NCBI GenBank assembly: GCA_020736575.1
Contig: JAGPYM010000032.1
Span: 248,001 to 312,000 of the forward strand
Length of the DNA stretch: 64,000 nucleotides
Source: Thelonectria olida
Lineage: Eukaryota; Ascomycota; Sordariomycetes; Hypocreales; Nectriaceae
Direction of reading: 5' to 3'
Position 1 is the stretch's first letter. Each line of letters opens with the position of its first letter. Positions 41,859-53,004 of this stretch are shown piece by piece. The notes beneath the pieces are model-generated. The model made no database searches. It was not told where the DNA came from and worked only from the letters and a program-made list of their open reading frames with translations. The translations under genes were made by a program, and so were the position numbers.

Positions 41859-43420
41859 GCTACCTATTTCCCTTCGTCAACTATCACAACTTCAATCAAT
41901 CAAACTGCTTTTTCGTGTTTTAGGCTGCCAGAGAGCCGGTATGCCTCGTTATACTACAGCCGATATAGACAACGCCATCCAAGATGTCCTCCATGGCGAA
42001 ACCATCCGAACGTCGGCCAAGATCTACGGTATACCTACCCAGACACTTCCTAACCGGCTTCTTGGCCGACAACCACACTCTGTGGCTCACCAAAACCAAC
42101 AGCGGCTTTCTGTAGTTCAAGAAGAAGACCTTGTTAGGTGGATTCTACTGCAAGAAGGCCTTGGTTACGCGCCTTCGCATGCCCAAGTCCGCGCTTTGGC
42201 TTCGGCGATCTTACGAGCCCAAGGGGACCACCAACCACTTGGAAAGAAGTGGACTAGTACCTTCGTCAAACGCCATCCAACTATCAAGACCAAGATAGGT
42301 CGCAGGACTGCCTGGGATCGAGTTAACGCAACCAGCCCAGCCAATATCAACAAGTTATTCGAGCTCTATGATACTGTCAGTTGGATTCTCCCCCAACGGC
42401 TGGACAAGTAACGATATTGCGCTTGAGTGGCTTGAGACGGTCTTTTTACCGCAAACAACCCCTGAGGACCCTTCAGCAGCAAGACTACTTATTGTCGACG
42501 GCCATGGTTCGCATACTACCGAGGATTTCATGACGATGTGCTTCCTGAATAATATTTATATCTTATTCTTGCCAGCCCATACTTCGCACGTTACACAGCC
42601 CTTGGATCTTGGCTGCTTTTCCAGCTTGAAGACGGAGTATAGGAAGCTTATCAGCAATTGGACGGCTCTTACGGACTCAGACCGCATTGGCAAGGTCAAA
42701 TTTCTTGATTTCTATGCGGAAGCTCGAGAACAAGGATTGCGGAAGGTTAATATCGAGGCTGGCTGGCGGGCAACAGGCCTGTTCCCTAGGAACCCACATA
42801 AAACACTATCTTCTCGCTGGGTAATATACCCACAGAGCCAGACACCTACTCCCCCGTCCCCCAGCCATATCTCTACTCCAAAGAAGAGTCAGGACGTCAT
42901 CAAACTACTAGGTAGTAAGGCAAGAACCCCAGGCTCGCGATTAGTAGTTCGCAAGATTGCCCAGTCGTTTGACAAGCGTACTGCGCAGCTTGCCGTGAAA
43001 GACAGGGAGATAGCCCGCTTACTTACGCAGTTGGAACAGGCCAATCCACGAAAACGTCGAAAAGCCCAGCCAAATCCAAACGAGTCCTTCATCAGCCTTG
43101 CGCAGGTAGCTGCACAACGCAACCGGGAGCCAGTTCAACGCACTATTGAGGCTAGGGCCCAAGAGGATACGATTGTGGTTCATGGTGAAGAGGTAGACAG
43201 TAGTACTGATGAGGAGCCATCTCCAGTACAACCTGGAAGGTCAATTAGGCGTGCAAGACGATATAGAACTCCCTCTATCGAAGAGAGCGATTAAACAATT
43301 CAAATCGTATTTTTCTTGTATTTTTAGCTTTTAAATTGAAGTAGTTGTGGTTTTATATGTGGTTGGGCTGGTGACTTGCTGGGGTGAACCGGAACCAGGG
43401 GTGAACCATAACTCCCCCTA
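41859..43420 (+). mobile_element. Truncated Fot1/pogo element
   Basis: The left end is missing, replaced by the hAT boundary. The right side after the transposase contains repeated GGGGTGAACC and GGTGAACCATAACTCC near 43380-43418, probably the right inverted repeat ending before a TA at 43419-43420. Sequence differs clearly from the Fot1 at 3585, so it is another family. Confidence 0.7.
41941..43294 (+). pseudogene. Fot1/pogo transposase with internal deletion
   Basis: The N-terminal frame (MPRYTTADIDNAIQDV, helix-turn-helix, then LGYAPSHAQVRALASAIL and FVKRHPTIKTKIG) runs to LFELYDT near 42370. It then jumps into NGWTSNDIALEWLETVFLP in another frame, with VDGHGSH and TQPLDLG following. Compared with the intact Fot1, about 110 residues including the first catalytic Asp are absent, and the join shifts frame. 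The C-terminal coiled coil and acidic tail are kept to the stop at 43294. It is inactive. Confidence 0.88.
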
Positions 43421-43461
43421 GGGACTTACTGACTCTCGCCGCTGCCTTCATCTTCGTCTGT

Positions 43462-43719
43462 GTGTCCGCCGAAGAGGATGATATTATACTCTGGGCTAAG
43501 TTTTCGGACAAGCTCCAGTCTATCCTCAAAACATGTTCCAAGATTTCTCAGCGTCTACCGAGTGCGAGGAAGATATGGAGAAGCATGCAAAAGAATCGCT
43601 CACTTCGCCAAATCGAAGAACTGGTGAATGAAATTAGAACTGGCAAGGGGAATTCGGATGAGTTTAGGTGTAGCACATGTCGCGAATATGGGCGCAGATG
43701 CCCATATTGCATTGTGTGA
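43462..43719 (+). other. Unrecognised short coding remnant
   Basis: About 85 codons, protein-like (DKLQSILKTCSKISQRL, then IEELVNEIRTGKGNSDEF and a CSTCREYGRRCPYC cluster), to a stop at 43719. There is no good ATG; upstream codons continue with LLTLAAAFIFVCVSAEEDD to an in-frame stop at about 43420. It may be the last exon of a lost gene. Function unknown. Confidence 0.3.
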
Positions 43720-43821
43720 GGAAGGCGTTTAATGCTCCCATTGTCCTGGCCTTCAATGAAGTGGATATGATGATCACTCGCATCTTGAAGTTGGGACACT
43801 TTGTCAAAGGCGGCCAATACA

Positions 43822-43865
43822 TGGGCGCCCGGGCGCCTAAATAAAATTGCGCGCTCGGGCGCGCC
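43822..43865. repeat. GC-rich palindromic block
   Basis: GGGCGCCCGGGCGCC followed by TAAATAAAATT and GCGCGCTCGGGCGCGCC. It could be the left end of the adjacent MULE, but no inverted partner is found beyond 46633. Confidence 0.5.
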
Positions 43866-43974
43866 ACCCACAAACTGTCCGGCGTCCCATTGGCCCATGC
43901 AACACGCAACACGCGCCACGCGCTCTGCAACTGTAACCTGAACCGCGACAAACACCTCGGGTCCAGGAGAAACA

Positions 43975-46633
43975 ATGGATCAGATGACATTTGTTGATGA
44001 TGCCCTGCCGCCGGAGGGCATATATGAATCACGCGAATCTCTGCTCACAGCCATCAATTCTTGGGCGAAACCTCGAGGTTATGCATTCACAACGGGAAAA
44101 TCCACGAAGACCCCAAACGGTCGAATCAAAGTCGTGTTTGCATGCGATCGGAATAAGCCGCCACCGAGTACATCTATCGAACGAAAACGCCGCACTTGTA
44201 GCCGGAGAACTGGATGCAAGTTCTCAGTACTGGCCAAACAGTCCCTGGATGGAAGTACTTGGGTCCTAAGCCATCGACCAGACAAGGAGTGTGCCCAGCA
44301 CAATCACCCACCAAGTGAAGATGCATCTGCACACCCGGCGCATCGCCAGCTTAACGAGAGAGATGCTGCCATTATTTCAAATCTGACGACCGCTGGTACT
44401 GCATCTCGAGATATCAGAACCTACCTCTATAACAATTCCGATAGCCTCGCGACTCAGCAAGACGTCTATAACCGAATTGCGGCAACCAGGAGAGATCTAC
44501 GTGAAGGGCAAAGCAGCATCCAAGCGCTGGTTGACCAATTATACGAAGAGGGCTTCTGGTGTCGAGTTCGACTGGATTCAGACCATCGGCTCACAGTCAT
44601 CTTTTTCGCCCATCCGGACTCTTTTACCTAGCTCCAATACAACCCAGACGTCTTGTTGTTAGACTGCACCTACAAGACGAACAAGCACGCCATGCCGCTC
44701 CTTGACATGGTTGGAGTTGATTCTTGTCAGCGTTCGTTCTGCATTGCATTTGCCTTCCTATCAGGGGAATCGGAAGAAGACTATTCGTGGGCACTTCATC
44801 ATCTCAAATCACTCTATCAGCATGAGCTTCCTTCTGTGGTCTTGACTGACCGATGTCTCGCTGCGATAAATGCGGCTGCAACCTGGTTCCCTTCCTCCAA
44901 GGCACTGCTTTGCCTCTGGCACGTCAACAAGGCAGTCCTGCAGTACTGTAAACCTGACTTTGTAGTGAAGAGTAGCCAATCGAGCGGTCAAGCAGAGGAA
45001 GCATGGCACGAATTCTACGGATTTTGGCACTCAATTGTGGATTCGCCAACCGAAGTGATGTTCAAAGAGCGGTTGGCCAAGTTTGAGCTCAAGTACGCCA
45101 AAAGCCACCCCCGGGCGGTTGGGTATATTAAGTTTTACTGGCTCGAGCCGCACAAAGAGAGAATTGTTAAAGCATGGGTGGATAAGCACTTGCATTTTGG
45201 AAATGTGGCCACTTCGAGGTACTCAGCCAGGGTTTACATCGATATTGAAAGCTAATTAACGTTTGCCTCCTAGGGCCGAAGGAATCCACTCGTTGATCAA
45301 ATCGTATATCAAGACATCCACATTCGACCTCTTCGACTCTTGGCAGGCCATGCGCCACGCGGTCACCAACCAACTAAAAGAGCTGAATCACATACGAGCC
45401 TCTCAACAGACCCGGAAGCCTCTAGATGTCTCGGGAGAGATGTTTGAAGCCGTGCAGGGTTGGGTGTCACACCAGGCCCTGCGCAAAGTGCAAGAGCAGC
45501 GGAAGTTACTTCTAGCGCCTCTCAAAGCTCCTTGCAGTCAGTCTTTCACTTCCTCGCATGGACTGCCATGTTCTCACACGTTGAAGAAACTTGAGGAGGA
45601 AAAGCAGAGCCTTTTGCTTGAGCATTTTCATCCTCATTGGGCCTTGAAACGGAATGTGGACCGGCCGCGGCCCATACTGGAACCGCGTAGAGTCCCAAGG
45701 CAAGGTATCCAGACAAGTAGCCAGCCCACAACGAGCACCAGACGAGAACCCTCTGGATTTGAAATCGTCCAGTCTGGCAAGAAAGAGCCCCGTACGTGCA
45801 GTAGATGTCACGCTGTCAGTCACATAAAGTCCTCGAGAGCATGTCCTCTGAGGCTCCAGGAGTTGCTCACACAGACAGCACCGGCTTCGAAGTCAGCCCC
45901 ACAGCCGGACGCAACACCAGTCGCCATTCCGACTCTTACTGATCCTGCTGAAAGTGTTTCGGTGACCCGTGAGCCATCATTGGCCGGAGCTACAATAGAA
46001 CGCCCTGCGGAAGCTGTTCGAAGCTCTCGCTCTCCCGCTGCTGTACCAACCCCATTTGTCCCGCCTTTGCCTACTATACAAGATTCCCCTATAGGCCCCC
46101 ACTCTCCTATCGTTTCAGACGGTCAGGCAGGAACTGTGCCAAGCCCCGTCGGTGGAGAGTCTGTGGTGCAACAACCATGCGAGCCCCTCCTGCATTCACC
46201 ACCGAGGGACGACTCGCCACAAGCTATATATGGAAGGTATGTTGCCGCGAGAAGCGCGTGGTACGCAGCGCAGCCCACCGGCAGCATCAAGACCAACCAG
46301 CAATATCGTAGGGCGATGGGGCTGCCACAAAGGTACGACAAGCAGAGCTATGAGTGGTGTCTGGACTACAAGCGGATGTCCAAGCGCTACATGACTTCAA
46401 CAGGATCAAGAGAATGGGCGAAAGAAGAGATGATGGCGTATTTGGATTGGAGCAAGGCGGAGGATGAACGCATTGAGGCCCAAGTCGTTCATGAGATGAG
46501 AGACAATCCGCTGGCAAACAAGAGAAGAGGTGTGAAAGACATCTGGAAGAGCGTTGAAAGAGACAGCAAGAAGCAGCAAGCCTTGCATTCGACTGCTGGC
46601 TCGGTAGATCAGTGTATTGTCGTCAAACCGTAG
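43975..46633 (+). pseudogene. MULE (Mutator-like) transposase with one in-frame stop
   Basis: Exons 43975..45218 and 45274..46633, intron 55 bp (GTACTC, branch GCTAATTAAC, acceptor CTAG), joining SR to AEGIHSLIKSY. A TAG at 44629-44631 interrupts the frame between DSFT and LQYNPDVLLLDCTYK. The N-terminus has a FAR1/WRKY-GCM1-like zinc cluster (CSRRTGCKFS...HNH). Catalytic residues: Asp in LLLDCTYKTN, Asp in VLTDRCLAA, and a Glu in the SSQAEEAWHEF region. A zinc knuckle (CSRCHAVSH...C) and long Pro/Ser-rich tail follow. Terminal repeats were not identified. Confidence 0.87.
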
Positions 46634-46879
46634 CCGATTATACTTACAGTTGTCAAATGAGGAAGAGACACACTCATCCTCAGATTTCGAACACTGTGTA
46701 CTTGATCAATTGGAATAGCCGTTTTGGCCCTTTAATATTGTCGGGCCGACTGGGATATCTGAGCCGATAGTGCTGTAAGAGCAAAACAGACGGCATCTCT
46801 CGAAAGCTCATTATTGATCTTCTTTATAACTTTTTGAAATATCTGGTGGCCGTTTGGCAGAGATTCAGGCCGTTGGCGG
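46634..46879. other. Spacer with LTR-like motif
   Basis: Holds TTGATCAATTGGAATAGCC near 46703, a string nearly repeated near 60899 and more weakly near 2031. Probably also the 5' end of the LINE that follows; its exact start is not visible. Confidence 0.35.
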
Positions 46880-48190
46880 ATGTCTGGTGTTGCGAACCCC
46901 GCATCAGACGTCATCGTCGTCATGGAAGGCGAACCCGATGGTCCGGGTGAGGGATATCATCGTCCCCTGCGTAAAAGGACCAGAACGACGAGGGCGTTGG
47001 AATCCGAGCAGCAAAAAGGTGATATGGAATGGCAGGAAGAGGAAAGCAGTGAGGGAGCTCCGAGTCATACGCGAGCTAAGAAACGGGCCACGCCTAAGGC
47101 AGCTGGTAGCATGATCGAGACCACCCAGAACCTGAAACGACTCCTGGAACAAGATTTTAATAAGAGAATGGAATCGATGAAGGCCGAGTTTCAGCTCGAG
47201 TTTGCCAAACTTAGGGACCGCATGGCTGAGGAAGTAACTGGGACAACGGCCCAGATGACACAAGAATTATCGCAAGTCCGAGAGCAGCTTACCCAGGTTT
47301 GCGGCGAGCTGGAGCAGACCCGACTACAGCTGGATACACTGAACAAGGCCCAGGCACCACGATCGCCGGGCCGGACATATGCAGACGCGGCCAGAATGAC
47401 ACCCGTTAGTACTCCCACCCAATCTCCATCTACGGCCCGATCGGCAACTCCAGAACCGGTGTTCTACACAGTGGACACATCCCAAGTGCCCGAGGATCGT
47501 ATTGGAGACGCTACACCGGCAATGATTCGCAAAACCGTTGAACAGGAAATGCGAAAGTCCAGCGACCAACCTAGCTGGCGATGCGTCGCAGTGACCAGAG
47601 ATGGACGGAACGCCAACCGCCTGAGGGTCATTAGTAGGAACGAGGAAGAAATGCAGAAGATCAAGACCATTCTCGAGGCTAAGAAGGCCCCGGGGGCAAG
47701 AGTCCTTCGAGACCAACTGTACCCAGTCAAAGTTGACAACATGAACCGTACGGCCGTTTTCGATCAGGAATGTAAGGTCCTTCCTGGAGCAATGGAAGCT
47801 TTGAGCCAGGTGAACAAAATCCAGATTGCCAAGGTGGCCTGGTTAAGCCGAAAGGTCAACCCCAAAGCATATGGATCGATGGTAGTATACCTTACTAAAA
47901 ACAGCGATGCCAGGAGACTCTTGCAGGAACGTTACTTTCTAGTAGCAGGTGAATCGGCATGTACTAGTGTATTCGAGCGGATAACCGGACCGGAACAATG
48001 CTATAACTGCCAAGAGCTTGGTCATAAGGCATTCTCGTGCAGCAAGAATCGGGTATGTGCAAGGTGCGCCGCTGAAGGCCACCATCACAGTGAGTGTCAG
48101 GCGCAGATACCTAAGTGTGCACTCTGCAGCGGGCCGCATGAGTCGTTCGGTAGAAACTGCCCGAAACTCTACCCCAGGCGGCATGAGTAA
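46880..48190 (+). CDS. LINE ORF1 protein, zinc knuckle
   Basis: 436 aa ([15 protein letters not shown]). A basic N-terminal part, a coiled coil at about 75-155 ([33 protein letters not shown]), a central possible RRM-like domain ([26 protein letters not shown]), then three knuckle-like clusters ([43 protein letters not shown]). The stop TAA overlaps the ORF2 start in ATGAGTAA. No damage seen. Confidence 0.85.
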   Translation: MSGVANPASDVIVVMEGEPDGPGEGYHRPLRKRTRTTRALESEQQKGDMEWQEEESSEGAPSHTRAKKRATPKAAGSMIETTQNLKRLLEQDFNKRMESMKAEFQLEFAKLRDRMAEEVTGTTAQMTQELSQVREQLTQVCGELEQTRLQLDTLNKAQAPRSPGRTYADAARMTPVSTPTQSPSTARSATPEPVFYTVDTSQVPEDRIGDATPAMIRKTVEQEMRKSSDQPSWRCVAVTRDGRNANRLRVISRNEEEMQKIKTILEAKKAPGARVLRDQLYPVKVDNMNRTAVFDQECKVLPGAMEALSQVNKIQIAKVAWLSRKVNPKAYGSMVVYLTKNSDARRLLQERYFLVAGESACTSVFERITGPEQCYNCQELGHKAFSCSKNRVCARCAAEGHHHSECQAQIPKCALCSGPHESFGRNCPKLYPRRHE

Positions 48191-51056
48191 GACGTTTCAG
48201 GTAATTCAACTGAATGTGAGAAAACAGGACATGGTACACGAGAGCCTAATGAACGATAAGCGACTCCAAGACTTTGCAGTTATAGCGATCCAAGAACCAC
48301 AGGCACGGAAGATCGACGGCAAACTACTCACAGTCCCCATGGGACACCCCAAATGGATCAAAATGGTCCCCACAATATGGAGGGATGGCAGATGGGCGAT
48401 CCGGAGCATGCTGTGGGTGAACAAGGATGTGGAGGCGGAGCAGATACCGATAGAGTCACCGGACATGACGGCAGCCGTCCTACGGCTCCCTGAGCGGCTG
48501 GTCCTGGTAGTATCAACTTACGTACCAGGAGGAGACGCTCAGGCTTTAGGAGACACCTGCGATACCTTACGTCAGGTGATTGCAGATACGAGAAGAGGTG
48601 CAGGCAGGGTAGTGGATTTGGTGGTTGTCGGAGACTTCAACCGGCACGACCAGCTATGGGGAGGAGACGAGGTTTCTTTAGTGAGACAGGGCGAAGCGGA
48701 CCAGATCATCGGCCTTATGTACGATCTTGGTCTCACCAGCTTGCTTCCCAGAGGAATGAAGACGTGGAGTGGCGGAGACTTTGAAACAACGGTCGACTTA
48801 GCCCTGGCCTCGGAAGAGTTGACGGCCTTGACCGTCAAATGCGCAATACACGGGACGGAACACGGTTCGGATCATCGGGCGATTGACACGGTTTTCGATA
48901 TCTCGGTTCCCGTGCCAAAACAGCAGGATCGACTTCTCCTGAAGAATGCACCTTTGAAAGAAATCAACGCAAGAATTGCAGGCGCACTAGTGTCAACGCC
49001 ATTGGGAGGAACAGTGCAGCAGAAGACTGACATATTGATGTCGGTGGTTACGGAGGCGGTTCACTCCTTGACACCGAAAGCCAAGCCGTCGCCATACGCC
49101 AAACGATGGTGGACGACGGATCTAACGCAGCTTCGCCAAATATACACGTACTGGAGGAACCGTGCTCGAGCCGAGAGACGGGCAGGACGAATCAGGACGG
49201 AATTGGAGGACATGGCGAAGGGGGCCGCGAAGCAGTACCATAGCGCTATCAGGCAACAAAAGAAGAAGCACTGGGACGAGTTTCTTGCGGATAACGACAA
49301 CATCTGGGAGGCAGCCAAATACTTGAAGTCGGGGGATGATACAGCATTTGGCAAAGTTCCGCAGCTGGTCAGGGCTGATAGGACAACTACGACGAACCAC
49401 AGGGAACAAGCTGAAGAGCTGCTGTCCACATTCTTCCCTCCCCTGCCGAGCGACATCGAGGACGAAGGCTATAGGCCGCAGAGGGCTCCTGTGGCGATGC
49501 CCGACATCACACTGGAGGAGGTAGAACGACAACTATTCGCAGCAAAGTCATGGAAGGCGCCTGGGGAAGATGGACTACCAGTGGTGGTGTGAAAACAGGT
49601 GTGGCCAGTAGTCAAGCATTGGGTGATGTCCATTTTCCGAGCATCTTTGGAGGAGGAAACGCTAGCTGACCAGTGGAGGCATGCAAAGATCATACCGCTT
49701 AAGAAGCCTGATAAAGAGGACTACACGATGGCCAGGGCCTGGCGGCCGATCTCACTGCTCGCTACCCTTGGCAAGGTATTGGAATCGGTGGTGGCTGAAA
49801 GGATCTCACATGCTGTGGAAACGTATGGTTTGCTCCCGACGAACCACTTTGGAGCCCGCAAACGGCGATCGGCGGAACAAGCGCTTCTGCTATTGCAAGA
49901 ACAGATCTATATCGCTTGGCGACGTCGACTGGTGGTAAGTCTCGTCAGTTTCGATGTCAAGGGGGCCTACAATGGAGTGTGTAAGGAAAGGCTGCTCCAG
50001 AGAATGAAAGCACGTGGTATCCCGGAGAAGCTACTTCGATGGGTCGAGGCATTCTGCTCAAACCGCACGGCAACGATTCAAATCAACGGCGAGTCGTCAG
50101 AGGTCCGACAATTACCGCAAGCTGGCCTTCCTCAAGGCTCTCCGCTGTCTCCAATCCTGTTTCTCTTCTTTAATGCGGATTTGGTCCAGCGGCGGATCGA
50201 CAGCAATAGAGGAGCGATTGCATTCGTGGACGATTTTACAGCCTGGGTCTCAGGTCCAACGGCACGTAGCAACCGCAAGGAAGTCGAATCAATCATTAAG
50301 GACGCATTGGACTGGGAGAGAAGAAGCGGTGCGACGTTTGAGGCGAGCAAGACGGCGATCATACACCTCACCCGGAAGGACTACAAGTCCGACTCTGAGC
50401 CGTTCACAATCAAAGGACGGACAGCCCAACCAAAACACCATGTCAAGATTCTGGGAGTCATCATGGATGCCGGGCTCAAGTACAAGGAACACATCGCAAG
50501 GGCTGCGTCCAAGGGGCTAGTAGCAGTAATGGAACTGAAGAGGCTGAGGGGCCTGTCACCAGCAACAGCAGGGCAATTGTTCACAGCTACCGTAGCCCCA
50601 GTGGTGGACTACGCGTCCAATGTGTGGATGCACAGGTTCATATACAGACTCATGGCGCCGATCAATAGGGTTCAGAAAGCAGGGGCACAGGCAATCGTGG
50701 GGACGTTCAATACTGTGGCGACAAGCGTGGCAGAAGCAGAAGCTCACATCGCTCCAGCACAGCAACGGTTTTGGAGGAGAGCGATCAAGATGTGGACGGA
50801 TATCCACACGTTGCCCGATACCAACCCTCTTCGCAGGTTGACGTCCCGCATACGAGCATTCAGAATGTCATATCGGTCACCACTCTACCAGGTGGCAACA
50901 ACGCTTAGGGACGTACCAATGGAGCAGCTGGAAACCATTCAACCACTCACTCTAGCGCCATGGGAAGAACGAGTAGAAGCTATCACTGATGAGGCAGCAG
51001 AGAGAGAGGCGGATGCAGGTTGGGCCATACGCATCGCGGTGAGCAGCTCTGCTCGG
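46880..51056 (+). mobile_element. LINE, truncated at 3' end
   Basis: A second non-LTR retrotransposon, of a different family from the one at 24391. ORF1 and ORF2 are present. Similarity to LINE coding sequence stops at 51056 inside the start of the expected RNase H region, where a perfect 43-bp fold-back begins. Loss of the 3' end is unusual for LINE insertion and points to later rearrangement. Confidence 0.8.
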
Positions 51057-51058
51057 AA
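48183..51058 (+). pseudogene. LINE ORF2 (endonuclease, RT), one stop, 3' truncated
   Basis: Starts at ATG 48183, overlapping the ORF1 stop. Endonuclease motifs: [38 protein letters not shown] motifs: [37 protein letters not shown] and FVDDF in place of the usual F/YADD, a natural variant also seen in the copy at 53.0-54.6 kb. A TGA at 49590-49592 stands where the other copy has TGG ([13 protein letters not shown]). The RNase H domain is missing after DAGWAIRIAVSSSAR. Confidence 0.87.
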
Positions 51059-51099
51059 GTGGCTTTTACGACAGCACTGTGCTGTCGTAAAAGCCACTT
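51057..51099. repeat. Perfect 21-bp inverted repeat with 1-base spacer
   Basis: Arms 51057-51077 and 51079-51099 are exact reverse complements, beginning AAGTGGCTTTTACG. It forms the junction between the plus-strand LINE and the minus-strand MULE fragment; both frames read KWLLRQH through their own arm. This is a fold-back junction. Confidence 0.95.
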
Positions 51100-52083
51100 A
51101 CCCTCCTCTAACGCCTCTGCAACGACCATCCACTTACAACCACACTTCCGGGATTTACGTTGTAGGATCCCTACGCCTTCAGCAGGTCTAGGTTCTCCGA
51201 ATCGATCGCATTGGAATGAATATCTGATCTTCCGGCCTTTATACGAGTAGGCGTTCCGTCGAACAATACCAAACCCATGAGCCTTTGCGAAGGTATTCAC
51301 CCAGTTAAAGAGAACCACGGTTGATGGTGCCGCGTCGCCTGGGATTGGTGGATTTGGGATGGGGTCTGGGATAGGTGACGAGGATTGTTGGAAAGGGGAA
51401 GATCTGACTGTCTGTGGGGGTGATGATGCTTGGGGAGATTGGGTAGATAGTCCACGAGGCGGAGAGTACGGCGGAGGGGACTCGTAGGCATCTGAGCTGA
51501 GTGGTGACCAACCCCATCTCTCTCGCCATTGGCGTACTCGTTCATACGACCGAGTAAGTTCTATAGTCAGTCTCTTCCCCTCCCCGATAACCTCGCGTAC
51601 TAACTTCAAGGCGGACTTAAACTCGGCCCTCGTTGTAGTTGGGGGCCCGAGGGAAGATTGTGGTGGAGAGTAGGATGGTAGTGGATCGGTTTCAGGGCCT
51701 GGTATAGGTATTCTTACTCGCTGCGATCGTGTTCGTCCAGGTATGAAATCATTCGAAAGGTGTATCTCGTGATCGAAACGGAGTTCCCATGGTGGCTCAT
51801 GGAGCCCCTGCGATCCATGAGGCCGTGGAAAGCTTGTAAACGTCTGTGGATAAGATGCGAAGAGATTTCCGAGCGCATCTTCGTCGCCGATACCGTAGTA
51901 CTGGCCGATACTCGCGGTGCTACGAGCTGACTGTGGTCTATCCGTACGTAGCGGTGGGCTGAACCCGGCTTGTCGGCTCTGTCGCTGTCGTTTTCGAGGA
52001 CGTGATTGATCGCTCGGGCTAGGCCTTCGGGTTCGGCGTCTTGAATTGCTCTCTGAGCTAGGAGGAGACTCGGATTGGGACAT
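51079..52083 (-). pseudogene. N-terminal fragment of a MULE transposase
   Basis: From MSQSESPPSSESNS (52083). A long Pro/Ser/Arg-rich leader with basic patches precedes a FAR1/WRKY-GCM1-like zinc domain: FNWVNTFAKAHGFGIVRRN, then IRYSFQCDRFGEP and SRKCGCKWMVVAEALEEGKW. The frame then enters the fold-back and LINE antisense, so the HxH end of the zinc domain and the whole DDE domain are gone. It is a different MULE from the one at 43975. Confidence 0.75.
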
Positions 52084-52326
52084 AATGAAGGTCTTTATCG
52101 TCAAGGGTGGGAGACTGGCAATGGATAGCTATCTGATGGAGAGCTGGATCGCGTCGCGTCAGTCACTAGGGGATGATTATGGACAGTTAAGCTCTGGGTA
52201 CAAATTAGAGCTGTCGGCAGAACCTTGATGTACTAACAAAAGAGGGTCCTATCCAATCAGATGTCATAAAAGTCATGCCCGTGTAAGAGTCATGCCCGTA
52301 TATCAATTCCCATCATTAATCTGGCC

Positions 52327-53004
52327 GTGATGGAATTTCTCATAGGAAAGCGACCACCGACGACAGATTCCTACCGTGGACCGTCCGACGAGGAAGTTGA
52401 GCAATGGAGAAAGCGAGGGGCGATAGGCAAACTTCATAATATCGTCGTCTACATTACTTGGAGCCCCCAGCGGCTTCAAGCGTTCACCATCCTTAGCGAC
52501 GGTCTTAGGTTACGGCGTGATAACGACACTCGTTGGAATTCGTGGTACAAAATGGTCGAATGGGCTCTGAGGGCTAAGGTCAGGCAAGCTATCACCATCT
52601 TTTGTGCGCAAGAGCCGGCTCTGCAGCCGGATATCCTGACTCCTTCCGACTGGGCAACTTTGACCGAGACTTGCAAATTTCTCGAGCCGTTTCAAGATGC
52701 CACAATGGCCAACGAAGGCAATCGAAATTCCATATGTGACGTTCTGCCAACTATGGATTATCTTCATCACATTGAGACGTCCAGGGAGATCACCGCGGTC
52801 CCCCACTTGGCGACCATGATGGAGACTGCCTGGGCCAAACTAGCCGACTATTATGAAGCGACAGAGGATTCTCCGGTGTATTCAGCAGCAACGGTCTTAA
52901 ATCCCTCGCTCAAGTGGGCATACATGGAGAAGACTTGGGAAGATAAGAATGAATGGATCGAGAAGGCTAAAGCTCGTGTAGAGCAGCTGTGGAGCAAGAC
53001 ATAA
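52327..53004 (+). pseudogene. Internal hAT transposase fragment
   Basis: About 225 codons similar in order to the middle of the hAT transposases here: WRKRGAIGKLHNIVVYITWS, RRDNDTRWNSWYKM, ILTPSDWATLTETCKFLEPF, VYSAATVLNPSLKWAYMEKTW. Both the DUF659-like start and the dimerisation end are missing. The right edge meets a minus-strand LINE piece at about 53005. Confidence 0.85.

Noticed and set aside
43822..43865. GC-rich block as the same family as the 12340-12908 element
   Set aside because: Both contain GGCGC-type palindromes but the sequences do not otherwise match.
50983..51100. C-terminal 35 residues of the minus-strand MULE frame as part of the transposase
   Set aside because: This part reads through the fold-back junction into LINE antisense sequence, so it is not MULE protein.
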